A stretch of 64,000 nucleotides of DNA from Pycnopodia helianthoides. Lineage: Eukaryota > Echinodermata > Asteroidea > Forcipulatida > Asteriidae. The stretch spans positions 3,077,538-3,141,537 of the forward strand of contig CM063254.1 in NCBI GenBank assembly GCA_032158295.1, given 5' to 3'. This document shows positions 24,976 to 35,902 of the stretch, in pieces (within the stretch, counting starts at the first letter, position 1; each line of letters begins with the position of its first letter). Below the pieces are notes generated by a model, which saw only the letters and a list, made by a program, of their open reading frames with translations, was not told where the DNA came from and did no database searches. The position numbers and the translations under genes were made by a program.

Positions 24976-26388
24976 TACAACAATAATAGTTAGAAGTCTC
25001 TTAGTCTTTTTAATTAAAACGTAAATGTTCAGTGACATCGAAACATTATTTCATTTTAAGGGGGTAGTCCGGGGGATCGCCCGAGCTACGACAGTCCCAA
25101 AAGAAAGGAAAACACCGCTGCGGAAGTGTTGAATACCAAATAGAACAGCGGTCACCTTGGGCAAGGAGGTCCTACACTTTTGAGAAAAATAGAAGGGCCT
25201 AAAAACTTTCACGAAATACCCCCCAAAATAGAGTTTCAGAACCCCAAGCTACAAAGGTGGGCCCTATTTTCAACATTCCCTGAATGTTTTGACCCTCAAA
25301 TCTGTCATGGACAGAAATTGTTGAGGGCCTCCATTATTATTATTTTGGTCCCGGCGCGTTGATTCTGTCTCTATTTACTTGGGTGCACCCATATGCATTG
25401 GCCGCCATCGCTGTAGTCAATACCTTGAAACGTTAACAAACTCATTTCAAATGAAACCTCAAGATAAACATGAAGTAATATAGACTTGATTTCCACTCTT
25501 CACAGACTTGAAACCAATTAGTCTAGACTGAAGATGGAACAGCTGCCAACGACCTTTTGAAATCTCCCCCATTCAGAGTACCATCTTCACTGGTACACTG
25601 AAGACATAAATTGTTTGATTTATTTGTTTTTTCCGCGAGATTTTCTTTTTCTGTTTTTCTCTAAATTGTGACCTTTGTATAATATAGAGAAAAAACTTTT
25701 TCACACGGATTTTCGTCGGCGTAGTCTCAGCTCCCTCAGAGCAAGTTATTCAAAAAAAGTCACTGTCATTCCTTTGGCACACGGGCACACGAGCCCTCCT
25801 CTTCAGCATTGACACGAAGGGTTCACGAATAATCCATAGTCCATTATCAGGGCACTACAAACTTGTACTTGTGGTGTGCAGCAGATAACAGTAAAGTAAA
25901 GATTTGTTTAATCGTGCCAACTATTTGGTTTAGGAATTGTTAGATTCACATAGCTTCCCAGCTGATGCATGCATCTAAAGAGAGATTCCTTGCTGACCAA
26001 AACATAATCCTATGTAATGACGATTACATATGTAATCAATGCCCTTGATCACCGGGTGTACACTTGACTCTTGAGCAAATGGAAATAATAACATTGGAGT
26101 TCCAAGCCAATAAACACATACTTTTAACCTATTTCATTATGGTGCAACCATTATGCAACCAAACTTCTTACAAAAGCACATGTGAGTTAACAAAATACAC
26201 GAGAAAACGTGACTGGAGCCACATTTTTAAAGAATAACATCTCGTATTTGTCTCGACAAGTTCCATTGTTAGAATGCCAGTTTTGCCAATCATGAAATTT
26301 GCACGTAGTATACTCTTCTATTATCACTTTTGAAATAGTTTGGGTGCTGTAAAGTGCAAGTAAATAAACGCCGGAGGGTAATACTTAC
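24976..26388. other. Intergenic, no gene seen
   Basis: Unique-looking AT-rich sequence. No repeats shared with the rest of the window were noticed. Confidence 0.4.
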
Positions 26389-26514
26389 AAATGCACAAGA
26401 GCTGTGGTCTCGATAGTTCTGCTTGACTTCATCCTCTCGTAATGGCGAGAACTCAGTCGTGAAATCCAGGCATTCTTCGGCACGCTCGTTCCTGCCACTT
26501 TGCTGGCTGTTCAT
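26389..26514 (-). CDS. Candidate first coding exon of an unrecognised gene
   Basis: ATG at 26514 opens exactly 42 codons, MNSQQSGRNERAEECLDF ... YRDHSSCAF, and reaches a strong donor GTAAGTATT in phase 0. The peptide is hydrophilic and of mixed composition, unlike repeat translations around it. The opposite-strand 180-codon frame (26,423-26,965) overlaps and is less plausible. The next exon in the minus direction could be 12,265-12,348, which also starts in phase 0, but a 14 kb intron is only conjecture. Confidence 0.4.
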
Positions 26515-28129
26515 TCTTCTCGCTGCCGTGGAACAAACAGGGTTTCCCCCCTCACTGACTGGTCCGAAACTGCTGTTTCTTTTTTACACTCAAGCGCACA
26601 GCCCCGACTTGGTGGTGTTGTTGTTGTCGTCGTCCTCGTCACCGATTTACTTGGCGAACTTGTTGGAGGTCAGAGAGCTCATGCGAGCTAACACACTTAT
26701 AGCCCGTACCAGCGCTCCAATCCAAGCACTACTTCAGCATGAACTGCTCGCAGTATGGGGTGGGGGAGCCAAATACAAAGAGCAAACCGAAGACATCGTC
26801 CCGAATTTCACAGTTTTGTTCTCACCACTCAAATGCGTCTGTGCACTGAGGTGGCTTCGTTATCCACGACAAGGGATCCACGCCATAGCGTTATACAGGA
26901 CAGGCAGTAGCGGCTCCATAAGTACAGCCATGAAAGAAGTATATCAATGGTTGTCGTATCTTTAGAAGTACCATTAGTATTGGGTATCCATAATTAGGCT
27001 TCCGGTTTTGTAGGTTGGGTCAACCAATCCATTGCCAGTATATTCCTCCTTTCAGCACAGAGCCAAAAGGGGAGCCACTCAATCGTACATGGGCAGGGAG
27101 AAACAGAGCTCTGTCGTGTCTGTGGTTCATTGAACCTCTATAGTGGTCTACATGTACAGGACGTGTACATGTATAGTACATGTGCATTCGTCAATCCGGG
27201 CACGATCGACGAAGCTGAACGGCAAATACCCAACGCAGAGGGGGAATCTATTTAAAGGGACCTCCAAAAAACAGCCAATCGTATAGTAATACGGGACCCT
27301 ACACGAAGGTGTCCGGTGTTGTATTCCCGAAAAAACTACCCCCAGCACCAATAATACATTCCCGTCGTCGTGTTGCTTCGAGGACCGGGGGGGGGGGCGG
27401 CTTCGGGCTTCGAGACACGGATGGCGTGTCAAAATATCGGAAGGGCACCGCATGCTATTTTGGATCAAACCGTAGCTGAAGCCGAACCCGGGAAGTTGTT
27501 CACTCTGTGGAGTGGCCTTTCTGCGCTGATGCTGCGGGCAACTCTGTAGAAAACGGGCTCTTATTTGGCGGTTTCCACCCCCCGGGGGCGCCATAAATTA
27601 GATTACATTGTCCATCCCCCTTTATGATACGTTTCTAGAAATAACTGGCGGGCTGGAATGATTGTCTCTTTTCAAAGAAAACAATAATATGCCGCCCTCT
27701 ATGAGTCTGCTGTGTTGGGATTTTTCTTCACAAAACCAACGATGCACCGTCTCTGAATGACGTCGATTATGTGTCCTGAAAACCCAAGCGATTACATTCG
27801 GAGAGTATTAATTAAGATACTCCTCCGAAAAGCAGTGAGAAATGTACTTTTCGTGCAAAAAATGCAAATTAATGATGAGCCATCCATTATTTGTATTAAA
27901 TCAGAGGAATGAAATGAAGTAGGATCGCTACCTTATTACAGTGCATCCTGGATATTGTTTTTGTTTTTGTCCGGAAACCAAAAGTGCGTGTCTGTTTTCA
28001 ATCAAGTGTAGATTTTCAATAAACACTCCACACAGCCAAGAGCGACATTTCCTCAAGTGAGGAGGTCGTGTTTTTAGTTGACATTGAAGAATGGCTTTTG
28101 TTTTGCCGGGGATTTCCGACAAGAAATGT
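26515..28129. other. Less AT-rich sequence upstream of the candidate exon at 26.5 kb
   Basis: It could hold the promoter and leader of a minus-strand gene. A 148-codon minus frame at 27,148-27,594 has no recognisable domain. Confidence 0.35.
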
Positions 28130-28420
28130 CGTACATGAGTCCGGACATAATGGTTTATCAGACACAATAGGACGGACACAGTGGTTTGTCCGAAACAATA
28201 GATCGGGCCTAAAGGTAGGTCGGGCCTAAAGGTTTGTCGGACACAATTTGTCGGTCATAATTATTTGTAGGTAACAATGCGTCGGTCATAATAATTTGTC
28301 GAACAAAATTGGTCGGACAAACTGGTTCGTTTGAACAACGGGTCGGTCATAATAGTGTGTCCGGCACAAAAAGGTGTTCGACGTCATGGTTTGTCGGACA
28401 CTATGTGTCGAACGTATTAT
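28130..28420 (+). repeat. GTCGGACATAATGG-type minisatellite
   Basis: About 16 degenerate copies of a 16-18 bp unit, GG(T/A)TTGTCGGACATAAT, occur in one direction. The same unit is found at 18.1, 18.6 and 33.0 kb. Confidence 0.7.
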
Positions 28421-30204
28421 AGAGAACGGACGTATGGTCTAATACACGTCCATGCTTAATTCGATGACTGCAGTGGATATAAACTGCAGTGATTTTTTAA
28501 GATTGTCAATTGCTGTTAATTTCTCGATTTTGGCAGATTGTTACTTGTGTACACAAACAAAATAATCAATTCAAACTTTCAAACTAAGACTAATCAAGCA
28601 TGTCGAATATTACCAATCATATTACTTTAAAAGGACTAACATTTAATTGGATATAAACAGAGTACCGAACGTTTGTGACGGCAATTTAAGTCTGTTTGCC
28701 CTGGTCGTTCGTTGACATAGAATATTATTGGCAGTTCCCATGGTAAGCAAACAGTCGTGGAGATCATCAACCGTAGTATCCAATGCGTGGAGGCATTAAC
28801 TTGTATTCTATTTGATCTTCTGGGACCGAAAACCAATGAGAGACGATTCAATTTGGCCGGCCAAGGACGGATCCACTACACACACACACGATGGAACAAC
28901 TGCCACATAATGTAGGTCAGTTCAGTTGGTTCAAATATTAAAATGTGCTCATGTTTTATATTCGGAGTGCAACGTTAGAAAGATCGGCTGTTCGGGTTTA
29001 AACATGCGTTGTTGGTTGTTTTGTTTATTTCGGAAGCACGACAGAAGGTGTTTGTTTGTTGAAGATGAGGGCATTTCGACAGACCATTAAATCAGTGGTT
29101 TTTGAATGATAAATAAACCAAGCATGCCTGCTTTCCTGTGGTGAATGCATACATAGCACATCACAGTCAATCAGTGGAAAGCCACGCGGGTGTGGCCTGG
29201 GGGCACATGACCTCACCCCCACCCCACCCCAAATTTTCCAGTGCCACCACGAAAAAACCCAGATACATGTAGTGCCCTACAAAATTAAAACATTGCCCCT
29301 GCCCCCCCCCCACCCACCCCCCCTGTTCTCACAGTGAAAATATATACTAGCTATGCCGCTGCAGTCAATCCTCCTACTGCCTGATATGACCATTAAATGT
29401 AGTTGACTGTGGTTTTGAATGAACATATGCAAGCAGTGTGATATCATGTGGTAAAGGCATCCACACATAGCACAGATAACCTTCCCGCTATCTGATTATT
29501 CAATATCACCCACTGTGCTTCTGAATGTTTAGATAAACTAGTGCTGTATAGATTAAGCCAGTCTGCCATGTGACATGAATGTATTGAATGCATCTTCACA
29601 AACTGATGTACACATTAACTAAGGTCTGTGGACAAGTGTGCCACCGTACACAACCCATGGAGGCAGCTTATACATGTTCAACCAAACTTACCGCAATTTT
29701 GTCTTTGATACCCCCCTCCAATCATTCGTAAAATAGCCTATACAACATTTCACGAACCAAAAATGACACATATCGTCGGGTAAAATTATTTTGGTGGCTT
29801 CTTTGCACCTCATTGTGGTCGAATAAGTATGCTTGTTATTTTTTATTATACACTTGATCAATTTACAATAATTTATAATACATCATTGATTGACTATAGT
29901 TAAAGCTGTATTTCAACAGCTTTCCCGGAAGGTTTTAAAAAACTTGTCGAGTTGCTTTAATTGTAAGTAGGATCACAGTAGGAATGGTTCATGTATACAT
30001 GACTGTTACTGGCAAGGATGAAGTTATGCATGCTCTAATGTCACATCCCGTGGATATCCTTAATGTGCTGTGGATCACCTGCCCAAGCTCATCAGCCGAC
30101 GGGACCTGCTGAATTACCTGGTACACCACTGCAAGGCCTTCTCATCAGTTGGGTCAAAGACCTCTGCAACCTTTCTCAGCTGGCAAGAGGGTGTTTTTAT
30201 TGGA
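28421..30204. other. Intergenic, no gene seen
   Basis: AT-rich with short C-rich tracts (29,215, 29,305). Confidence 0.45.
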
Positions 30205-30435
30205 GCTTGAGGGCGAAGTGAGCAGCGAAGTTAGCTAGTCGTGGGAACATACCAATTCATGCCGCCTGGTTTAGAAAAAACAAGGGTGGCCTTGTACAAT
30301 ACAGGGCATTTCCGAGCGAAGTGAGCAGCGAAGTTAGCTAGCGAAGTTAGCTAGTCGAGGGAACATACCAATTCATGCCGCCTGGTTTAGAAAAAACAAG
30401 GGTGGCCTTGTACAATACAGGGCATTTCCGGGCAA
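30205..30435 (+). repeat. Direct duplication of about 105 bp
   Basis: 'gcgaagtgagcagcgaagtt' through 'acaatacagggcatttccg' occurs twice (about 30,210-30,310 and 30,315-30,432), the second with an extra internal 'agcgaagttagct'. The copies are nearly identical, so the event is recent. Confidence 0.85.
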
Positions 30436-30599
30436 GCAACGTATGCACTGGTTGGTCAAATGCACACAAAAAATACATTTTGAATCAAAATACCACCTAA
30501 AATTGAGAATCGTAAAAATATCAGCTGAAAAATGTGTGAGATGCTCCCCCTTCGCCTAATCAAAGTGAAACAAATTGTAGGGTGTTATTTGGACATACT

Positions 30600-30720
30600 G
30601 GGCCCAATTTCATAGCTCTGCTTACCATGGATTTCTGCGCTTACGTATCATAGAATTATGTGCTACAAGGGTTCCGTAAGCGCAGAATTCCGCGGTAAGC
30701 AGAGCCATGAAAGTGGGCCC
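30600..30720. mobile_element. Palindromic MITE (GGGCCCAATTTCATAG family)
   Basis: The element starts GGGCCCAATTTCATAGCTCT and ends AGAGCCATGAAAGTGGGCCC, folding as one hairpin with CTTACC / GGTAAG and GCGCTTACG inner pairs. Copies are at 13,283-13,484, 49,340-49,622 and a partial at 34,930-35,142. Confidence 0.8.
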
Positions 30721-31230
30721 TGGTCTTGGTCTTGGTATCGGTCTTCGTCTTGGACTTGCTGGTCTTAGTGGTCTTCAATTAGTTTCCCCCTGCTGGCCTT
30801 GGTCTCGAACCTGCTTGTCTTGGTCTTGGGCTCGGTCTTGGTCTTTGACCTACTGGTCTTTGACCTATTGGTCTTTGACATACTGGTCTTAGTCTTGGTC
30901 TTGGTATTGGTCTTCGTCTTGGACTTGCTAGTCTTAGTGGTCTTCGTTTGGTCTCCCCCTGCTGGTCTTGGTCTCAGTCCTGCTGTTCTTGGTCATGGAC
31001 TTGCTGACCTTAGTCTTGGTCTCGAACCTGCTTGTCTTGGTCTTAGGCTCGGTCTTGGTCTTGGACCTACTGGTCTTGGTCTTGGTATTGGTCTTCGTCT
31101 TGGACTTACTGGTCTTGGTCTTAGTCTCGGACCTGCTGGCCTTGGTTTTAATCTTGGTGTTGGTCTTGGACTTTCTTGTCTTGGTCTTGGTCTTGGTCTT
31201 GGTCTCCCCCTGCTGGTCTCGGTCTCGGTC
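30721..31230 (+). repeat. GGTCTT minisatellite
   Basis: A 6-bp unit (GGTCTT with GGTCTC, GGACTT and CTGGTC variants) fills about 500 bp and starts at the edge of the MITE at 30,600-30,720. The Leu/Val/Gly-rich frames of 61-165 codons are translations of the array. Confidence 0.85.
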
Positions 31231-31439
31231 TTTGTGTTGGTCTCGTTGCAGGCTGGTCTAGGCTACAACAGTGGAGCTTCCATTTCTGTAATATGAACCC
31301 AATATTGTACAACCATAGATATAAGCAAAGATGATACAACCAACCACACTCCAAACTAATGCCCCAGTTGCAAAGTATATTTCAAACAACAGGTATTCAA
31401 GATTTCTTGAGAGCCTTTAACTCTACCATGTTCCAGAGA

Positions 31440-31695
31440 TCTGTTCGTAGTAGAGGTCACGAGAAAATAGCGAAAAGAAACCTTATGTGTTTTAATCTGT
31501 TTTTTCAAACATCAAGTTTTTATCATGCGTAATAAAAACTAATGTTTTACTAATTTCTCAGAAACGATAGCATTTTAGGCAGAAATATTTTAAGGAACCC
31601 TTTCTACCATTACTTACTTTAAATCATGTAAGTTATGTGTGAATCTGTGAACATTTGTGTTTTTCGATCTTACTTATAGTGTACTGGGCCTTTAA
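31440..31695 (+). mobile_element. 5'-truncated copy of the second TTAA MITE family
   Basis: It carries 'gaggtcacgagaaaatagcg', 'accattacttactttaaatc' and a right end 'tagtgtactgggcctttaa', matching 36,720-36,903 closely. The left terminal repeat is missing. Confidence 0.7.
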
Positions 31696-32997
31696 CAATA
31701 AATTACGTCATAATTTGTTTATGTGATCCGAAAGGCAAAGTCGTATCTCACACTTACGCCCTTTTTGCACAGAAAATTATGACAAAACAACCGAAATAGG
31801 GGGACTTTTGGGACACTAGGTAGCAGCAGCAAGGTTAATCCATTGTACTCGGCAATGTGCGCATGCTTGGAACTACGTAAACAATGGAATTTTACCTGGT
31901 ATGTCTGCTGCCATCTAGCGTTCAAAAGTCTTCCACTTTACGACTTTGTTTCGACTTTGTTGCACTATGACACCATTTTGTGGGTGTTCCTGCAATTTTT
32001 TTTTTCCCGAGCAGAATCTTGCTGGTCAAGATTTTTCTGCTAAAGCAACTTTATAATAATTTGACCTTGGTATGGGAGTTTTGGGTTTCAGGTTTTGGGT
32101 ATGTTGTTTGTTTTTGGGGATAACAAAAATAAGCATTATTACAAACAAGTGTATACGAACGTTAAACGCATGTTTAAACGCATTGTAATGTATTTATTGC
32201 GGCATAACAATAATTATGTGTTAGCTAATCAAATAAGCGAAACCCGATAGATACATGTATTGTAAGTGCATTTTAGAATGAAAATCTTCGTGCTTTACAC
32301 AAAGGTTTGGGCCTATTGTTTAAAACCTGTCGTAACACCATCAGAATAAACTCACACACACTTACACCATTGTACTGTTTCCAACAGTATCTTTATAATT
32401 AGCTTGTTTTTGGGGTGATCATAATCCCATTCAAATGGTCTGAAACATCAGATAAGAATCTTTGGACTCAATAAGACAAATCCCAGCTCGTCAAGCCATC
32501 TGGAAGCCATTTTGGCGAAGACACATTGATTACAGCCAGGAGTGGCTATCAGTCCCAGGCTAAAAGATTCGTTTACAACCCGTGCGGACATTCTTTGAGG
32601 ATAGGTCATCGATGAAACTTGGAAATCGTGAACTTTTTTTGACACCAACAATTTGTTTGGCGGAGTAAACACAATTTGTTTTCAAACGCTGTACACAAAA
32701 AAAAACAGTACCATGACATCATCGAGTGTTTTTAGAAAATAAGACTTGTGTATTACTGAGCTACTAACATTGAACAAGCATTGGGTGCTTCACTGTTTTC
32801 ATTGTAAGTCAAAAGAAAAACACTTTAATGTACCACAGTTGTGTGCACGGAGTCCATGTCACGTGTGTCATCACGTGCCTACAAATCAAAATAGCCCGAG
32901 GGCATCCTGCTGGAACGATTTATAGACAGCTCGGTTGGAGGAAAAACACAACCTTACAGTTAATTAAAATCATTATTAAGGTAGTGGTTATACGAAC

Positions 32998-33285
32998 GGA
33001 CATAATGGGTCGGACAGAATGGTTTGTCGGACGAATCGGTCGACATAATGGTTTTTCGGACATATTGGTTCGGACATAATGTTCGTCGGACACAATGGTC
33101 GTAATAATGGTTCGCTGGACATCAAGGGGTCGGACATAATGTAATACATAAAATGGTGGGACCAAATGGTTTTTTGGCCATAATGGGGCGGACATAAAGG
33201 TTTATCAGACACGGGTCGAACATAATAATTAATAAAATAATAATTCCGTCGATCATAAATGTTCATGTAGGACATAATGGTGCGT
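32998..33285 (+). repeat. GTCGGACATAATGG-type minisatellite
   Basis: Roughly 16 copies of CGGACATAATGGTTTGT and variants are present. Minus-strand frames of 91 and 105 codons over it are repeat translations. Confidence 0.7.
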
Positions 33286-33682
33286 GATCGTACGAGCTTT
33301 ACCATCTTCTGATATGAAGAAAGTGGACTCGTCTCAAGCCGTTGCTTTTCTACAGTTTACTCTTTTTGTAAACGAGGCGGCATGGTCTTAGACTGTGAAG
33401 GAACATTGTGTCCAGATCGCGTCCAAAGTTTTTGCATCTTGAAAACAGCGAGTTGTGATGCTCGACATGCATGGCATTACGTTCTTCATTAAATCGTGGA
33501 AAGAGGGCGGCAAACAAACGAACCTCTGTGTTGGAATGAAAGTATAATGCCAAGTTTGGCATCTGTGTTTGGCTGTAGCAAGGGCCGTAACATTAACGAA
33601 CTGTAAAATTTAAAGTTGAAAGAATTATTAGCCATAGCCACAGTCGAAGCTGTAGCCATAGTCTAAATGACAAGTACGGGAA

Positions 33683-33910
33683 CTCCAAACTCTAAAAACT
33701 TCCGGGTCTAAATTTACTCGTTCCGGTCGCAGAAGACCTGATCCGTTCCAAGTCAGGCTGACCTTGAAAGAGGTTAAAAATTAGATACTGCGTATTTTTA
33801 CCAGTTTCTTTGACATTTTTTGACCAGATCCGGGTCATAGTGACCCCGAAATAGTTCAGGCCCTCGGGACTAGGATCCGGGTCAGTTTTGACGCAACAGA
33901 CACAGAATCA
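33683..33910. repeat. Fragment related to the outer 49 kb element
   Basis: It contains 'ccaaactctaaaaacttccg', 'ggtcaggctgacc'-like and 'gatccgggtcagttttgac' blocks that recur at 49,100-49,330. Confidence 0.45.
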
Positions 33911-34929
33911 TGCCCCAAGTCTCATGACTAAAAATAATTGTAAAACTGCAAATAGTCTGTAAATCAAAGATCCGAAGGCTTTCCGGATATGTTGAAATTA
34001 CTGTTCAATATTGTATCACTTGGGTGTTGACTCCAAATTTTTGCATTTTTTTTGCGCCAGGGTTATCAATGGAGAGTTTTTTTCTGTCCGTATAATGGTC
34101 AGCTACTTTTAAGACCCGATCAAAAATCTGCCCTTCTTGTCAAACCGGATATTAGGCCTATCCGCCGCTTTGTGTGCCCCCCCCCCCCCCCAATTCGGTA
34201 AAACAAGAAGTTTAAGGAAGCTCTGTCAAAAGAGGGCGCTATAGGACGAAATTTCTACCCAATTCACCGTATGGGGGACAGGATCAACGTGGGTACAAAT
34301 CCCTGGTGACACCCTTGCAAGCAACCAGCAACTGCTCGCATTCAATAAAAGAACCACAGAACCTGAACTTTCTGAAGGCATACATTGTGCAAAATCTTAT
34401 GCTTTATGGAGAGTTCACTGTCTGAGTTTCATCAATTTTTGACATGAAGAAAAGGGTTACATTTAACAACGTTTTTTATCTGAGAAAATAGAACTAGCTG
34501 TTGCAAACTGCTTACCAACCAAACGGACCTGTGGTATAAATGCAAACAAATAGTTGGTCTTCTTTTCAGCCTTCGAGAACGACTCTGCTATATAGTCGAA
34601 ACGTCAGGGCACTAACTAATTTTTGAACCTTTTCAGCTGTTGTTTTGAAAAAATCTGAAATTTGTTGTGGAATCTAAGACCCCAAAATGTAAAATTTCCC
34701 AACCAGTGACAGCATCTTGCCTGCCAAGGTTACACTTTTTTGTAAAGTGTTCCATTATGGTCTATAACCTTATAAGGGAACTCTACAGTTAGTCCCCAGA
34801 TAAACTTTAGAAAAGTACTTAAAAACCAGCGTAAATAGAATGTTTGTGCATCTTAAGTTCAGCTTAAAAGGGCGTGCATACCAGCTAAACTCCTATTAAA
34901 AAAAAATTAAAATCGACCACAGCAAATCG

Positions 34930-35142
34930 GCGCTTACGGGAGCAGGGAATCCCGTGCTTACGTCAAGTGTATTTCACGGGTTAGCAGGGAAATATTTGCC
35001 TGTGTGAGTGCGTGCTGCATGTTACTATAGGCATTCTTCGCTTACCATTGCCAGCTCAGAAACTCGGCGCTCCACAGTAAGCGGTGAATTGTGGCCGCAA
35101 GCGCAGAATTCGGTGGTAAGCAGAGCCATGAAATTTGGCCCG
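34930..35142. mobile_element. Partial MITE of the GGGCCCAATTTCATAG family
   Basis: The right end GGTAAGCAGAGCCATGAAAT, then TTGGCCC, is intact and inner blocks 'cggcgcttacggg', 'cacgggttagcagggaaat' are present. The left terminus was not found. Confidence 0.6.
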
Positions 35143-35389
35143 GGCCTGTGGCTGTACACATGGAATCGTGAACTCTAACCCAGTTACTGCACATGCGTGC
35201 GCTGGCCGTCACATCACAACAGAATAATGATGGCGCCCTTCGGTGCAGTAACTGGGTTAGATTTCATAGCTCCATGTCGAGCCACAGGCTTGCTACGATC
35301 ATGGCGACCGTGCCCCTTTAAATTGTGTAACGTTATAACAGTGCACTTTTTTCAAACAAATGTTGTTATTGTGGGGTTTTTGTGTTATT

Positions 35390-35902
35390 TTAGATAACAA
35401 TTGAAGCAGGCTTTACATTGATAACCCCATGCATATCTGGACCTGACCTCGGAGCAACGACAGTAGCTTCTGTCGATGTTATTGTATTTACCCTCCACTC
35501 ACAAAGCTCCACGTCCTTGTCGAGTATAATGACGTGCAGTTTCGGCAGGTAGACACAGGACAGTGTCAAGAACGAATTGAGCAAGATGGCGATGCAGAAT
35601 GTCGCCACCTTCTGCAGCGTGTGCATAGCGGTGATGTAGACGGGCACCGCCGCCATGCCGAATACCAGCGTGGAGTAGACGCTGATGGCGATGAATTTGG
35701 ACTCGTTGAAGTTGCTTGGTACCCGGCGGGCCTTGAATGCGAAGTAGCAACAAGCCAGGATGAGCACGAGGTTGTAGATTGACGATACCATAAAACCGTA
35801 GCCGAACGCGCAGTAAGCTTCGATGTAATTGGTTGGAGGGGAGAAAAACAGCTTAGCTGGTCTGGAGGGGTGAACCAGTGTACCGATAATTGATATAACG
35901 AC
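35390..35902 (-). CDS. Class C GPCR exon 2: TM5-7 and C-tail
   Basis: Acceptor TTTTCTAG precedes GTCGTTATATC in phase 0, continuing the fourth helix into VVISIIGTLVHPSRPAKLFF. The exon is 513 nt, 170 codons plus TAA, all in one frame. It carries TM5 (GYGFMVSSIYNLVLILACC), FAFKARRVPSNFNESKFIA before TM6, and TM7 with the family motif YLPKLHVIIL. The cytoplasmic tail is short, about 45 residues. Confidence 0.9.
   Translation of the reverse strand, partial: VVISIIGTLVHPSRPAKLFFSPPTNYIEAYCAFGYGFMVSSIYNLVLILACCYFAFKARRVPSNFNESKFIAISVYSTLVFGMAAVPVYITAMHTLQKVATFCIAILLNSFLTLSCVYLPKLHVIILDKDVELCEWRVNTITSTEATVVAPRSGPDMHGVINVKPASIVI

Larger units (their letters stand above)
31700..34929. other. Intergenic, no gene seen
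   Basis: Holds the minisatellite at 33.0 kb and element fragments listed separately. 'tatagtcgaaacgtcagggc' at 34,592 resembles a retroelement 3' end but has no partner here. Confidence 0.4.

Noticed and set aside
26423..26965. 180-codon plus-strand frame
   Set aside because: It overlaps a better minus-strand exon candidate, has no domain or splice context, and its composition is low-complexity in the middle.
28130..28200. Repeated SDKPLCPT-like peptides on the minus strand as a tandem-repeat protein
   Set aside because: The arrays are broken by stops and shifts at every site, as expected for a non-coding minisatellite.
30707..31296. Leu/Val/Gly-rich frames of up to 165 codons resembling a membrane or silk-like protein
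   Set aside because: Produced by the GGTCTT minisatellite in several frames at once.
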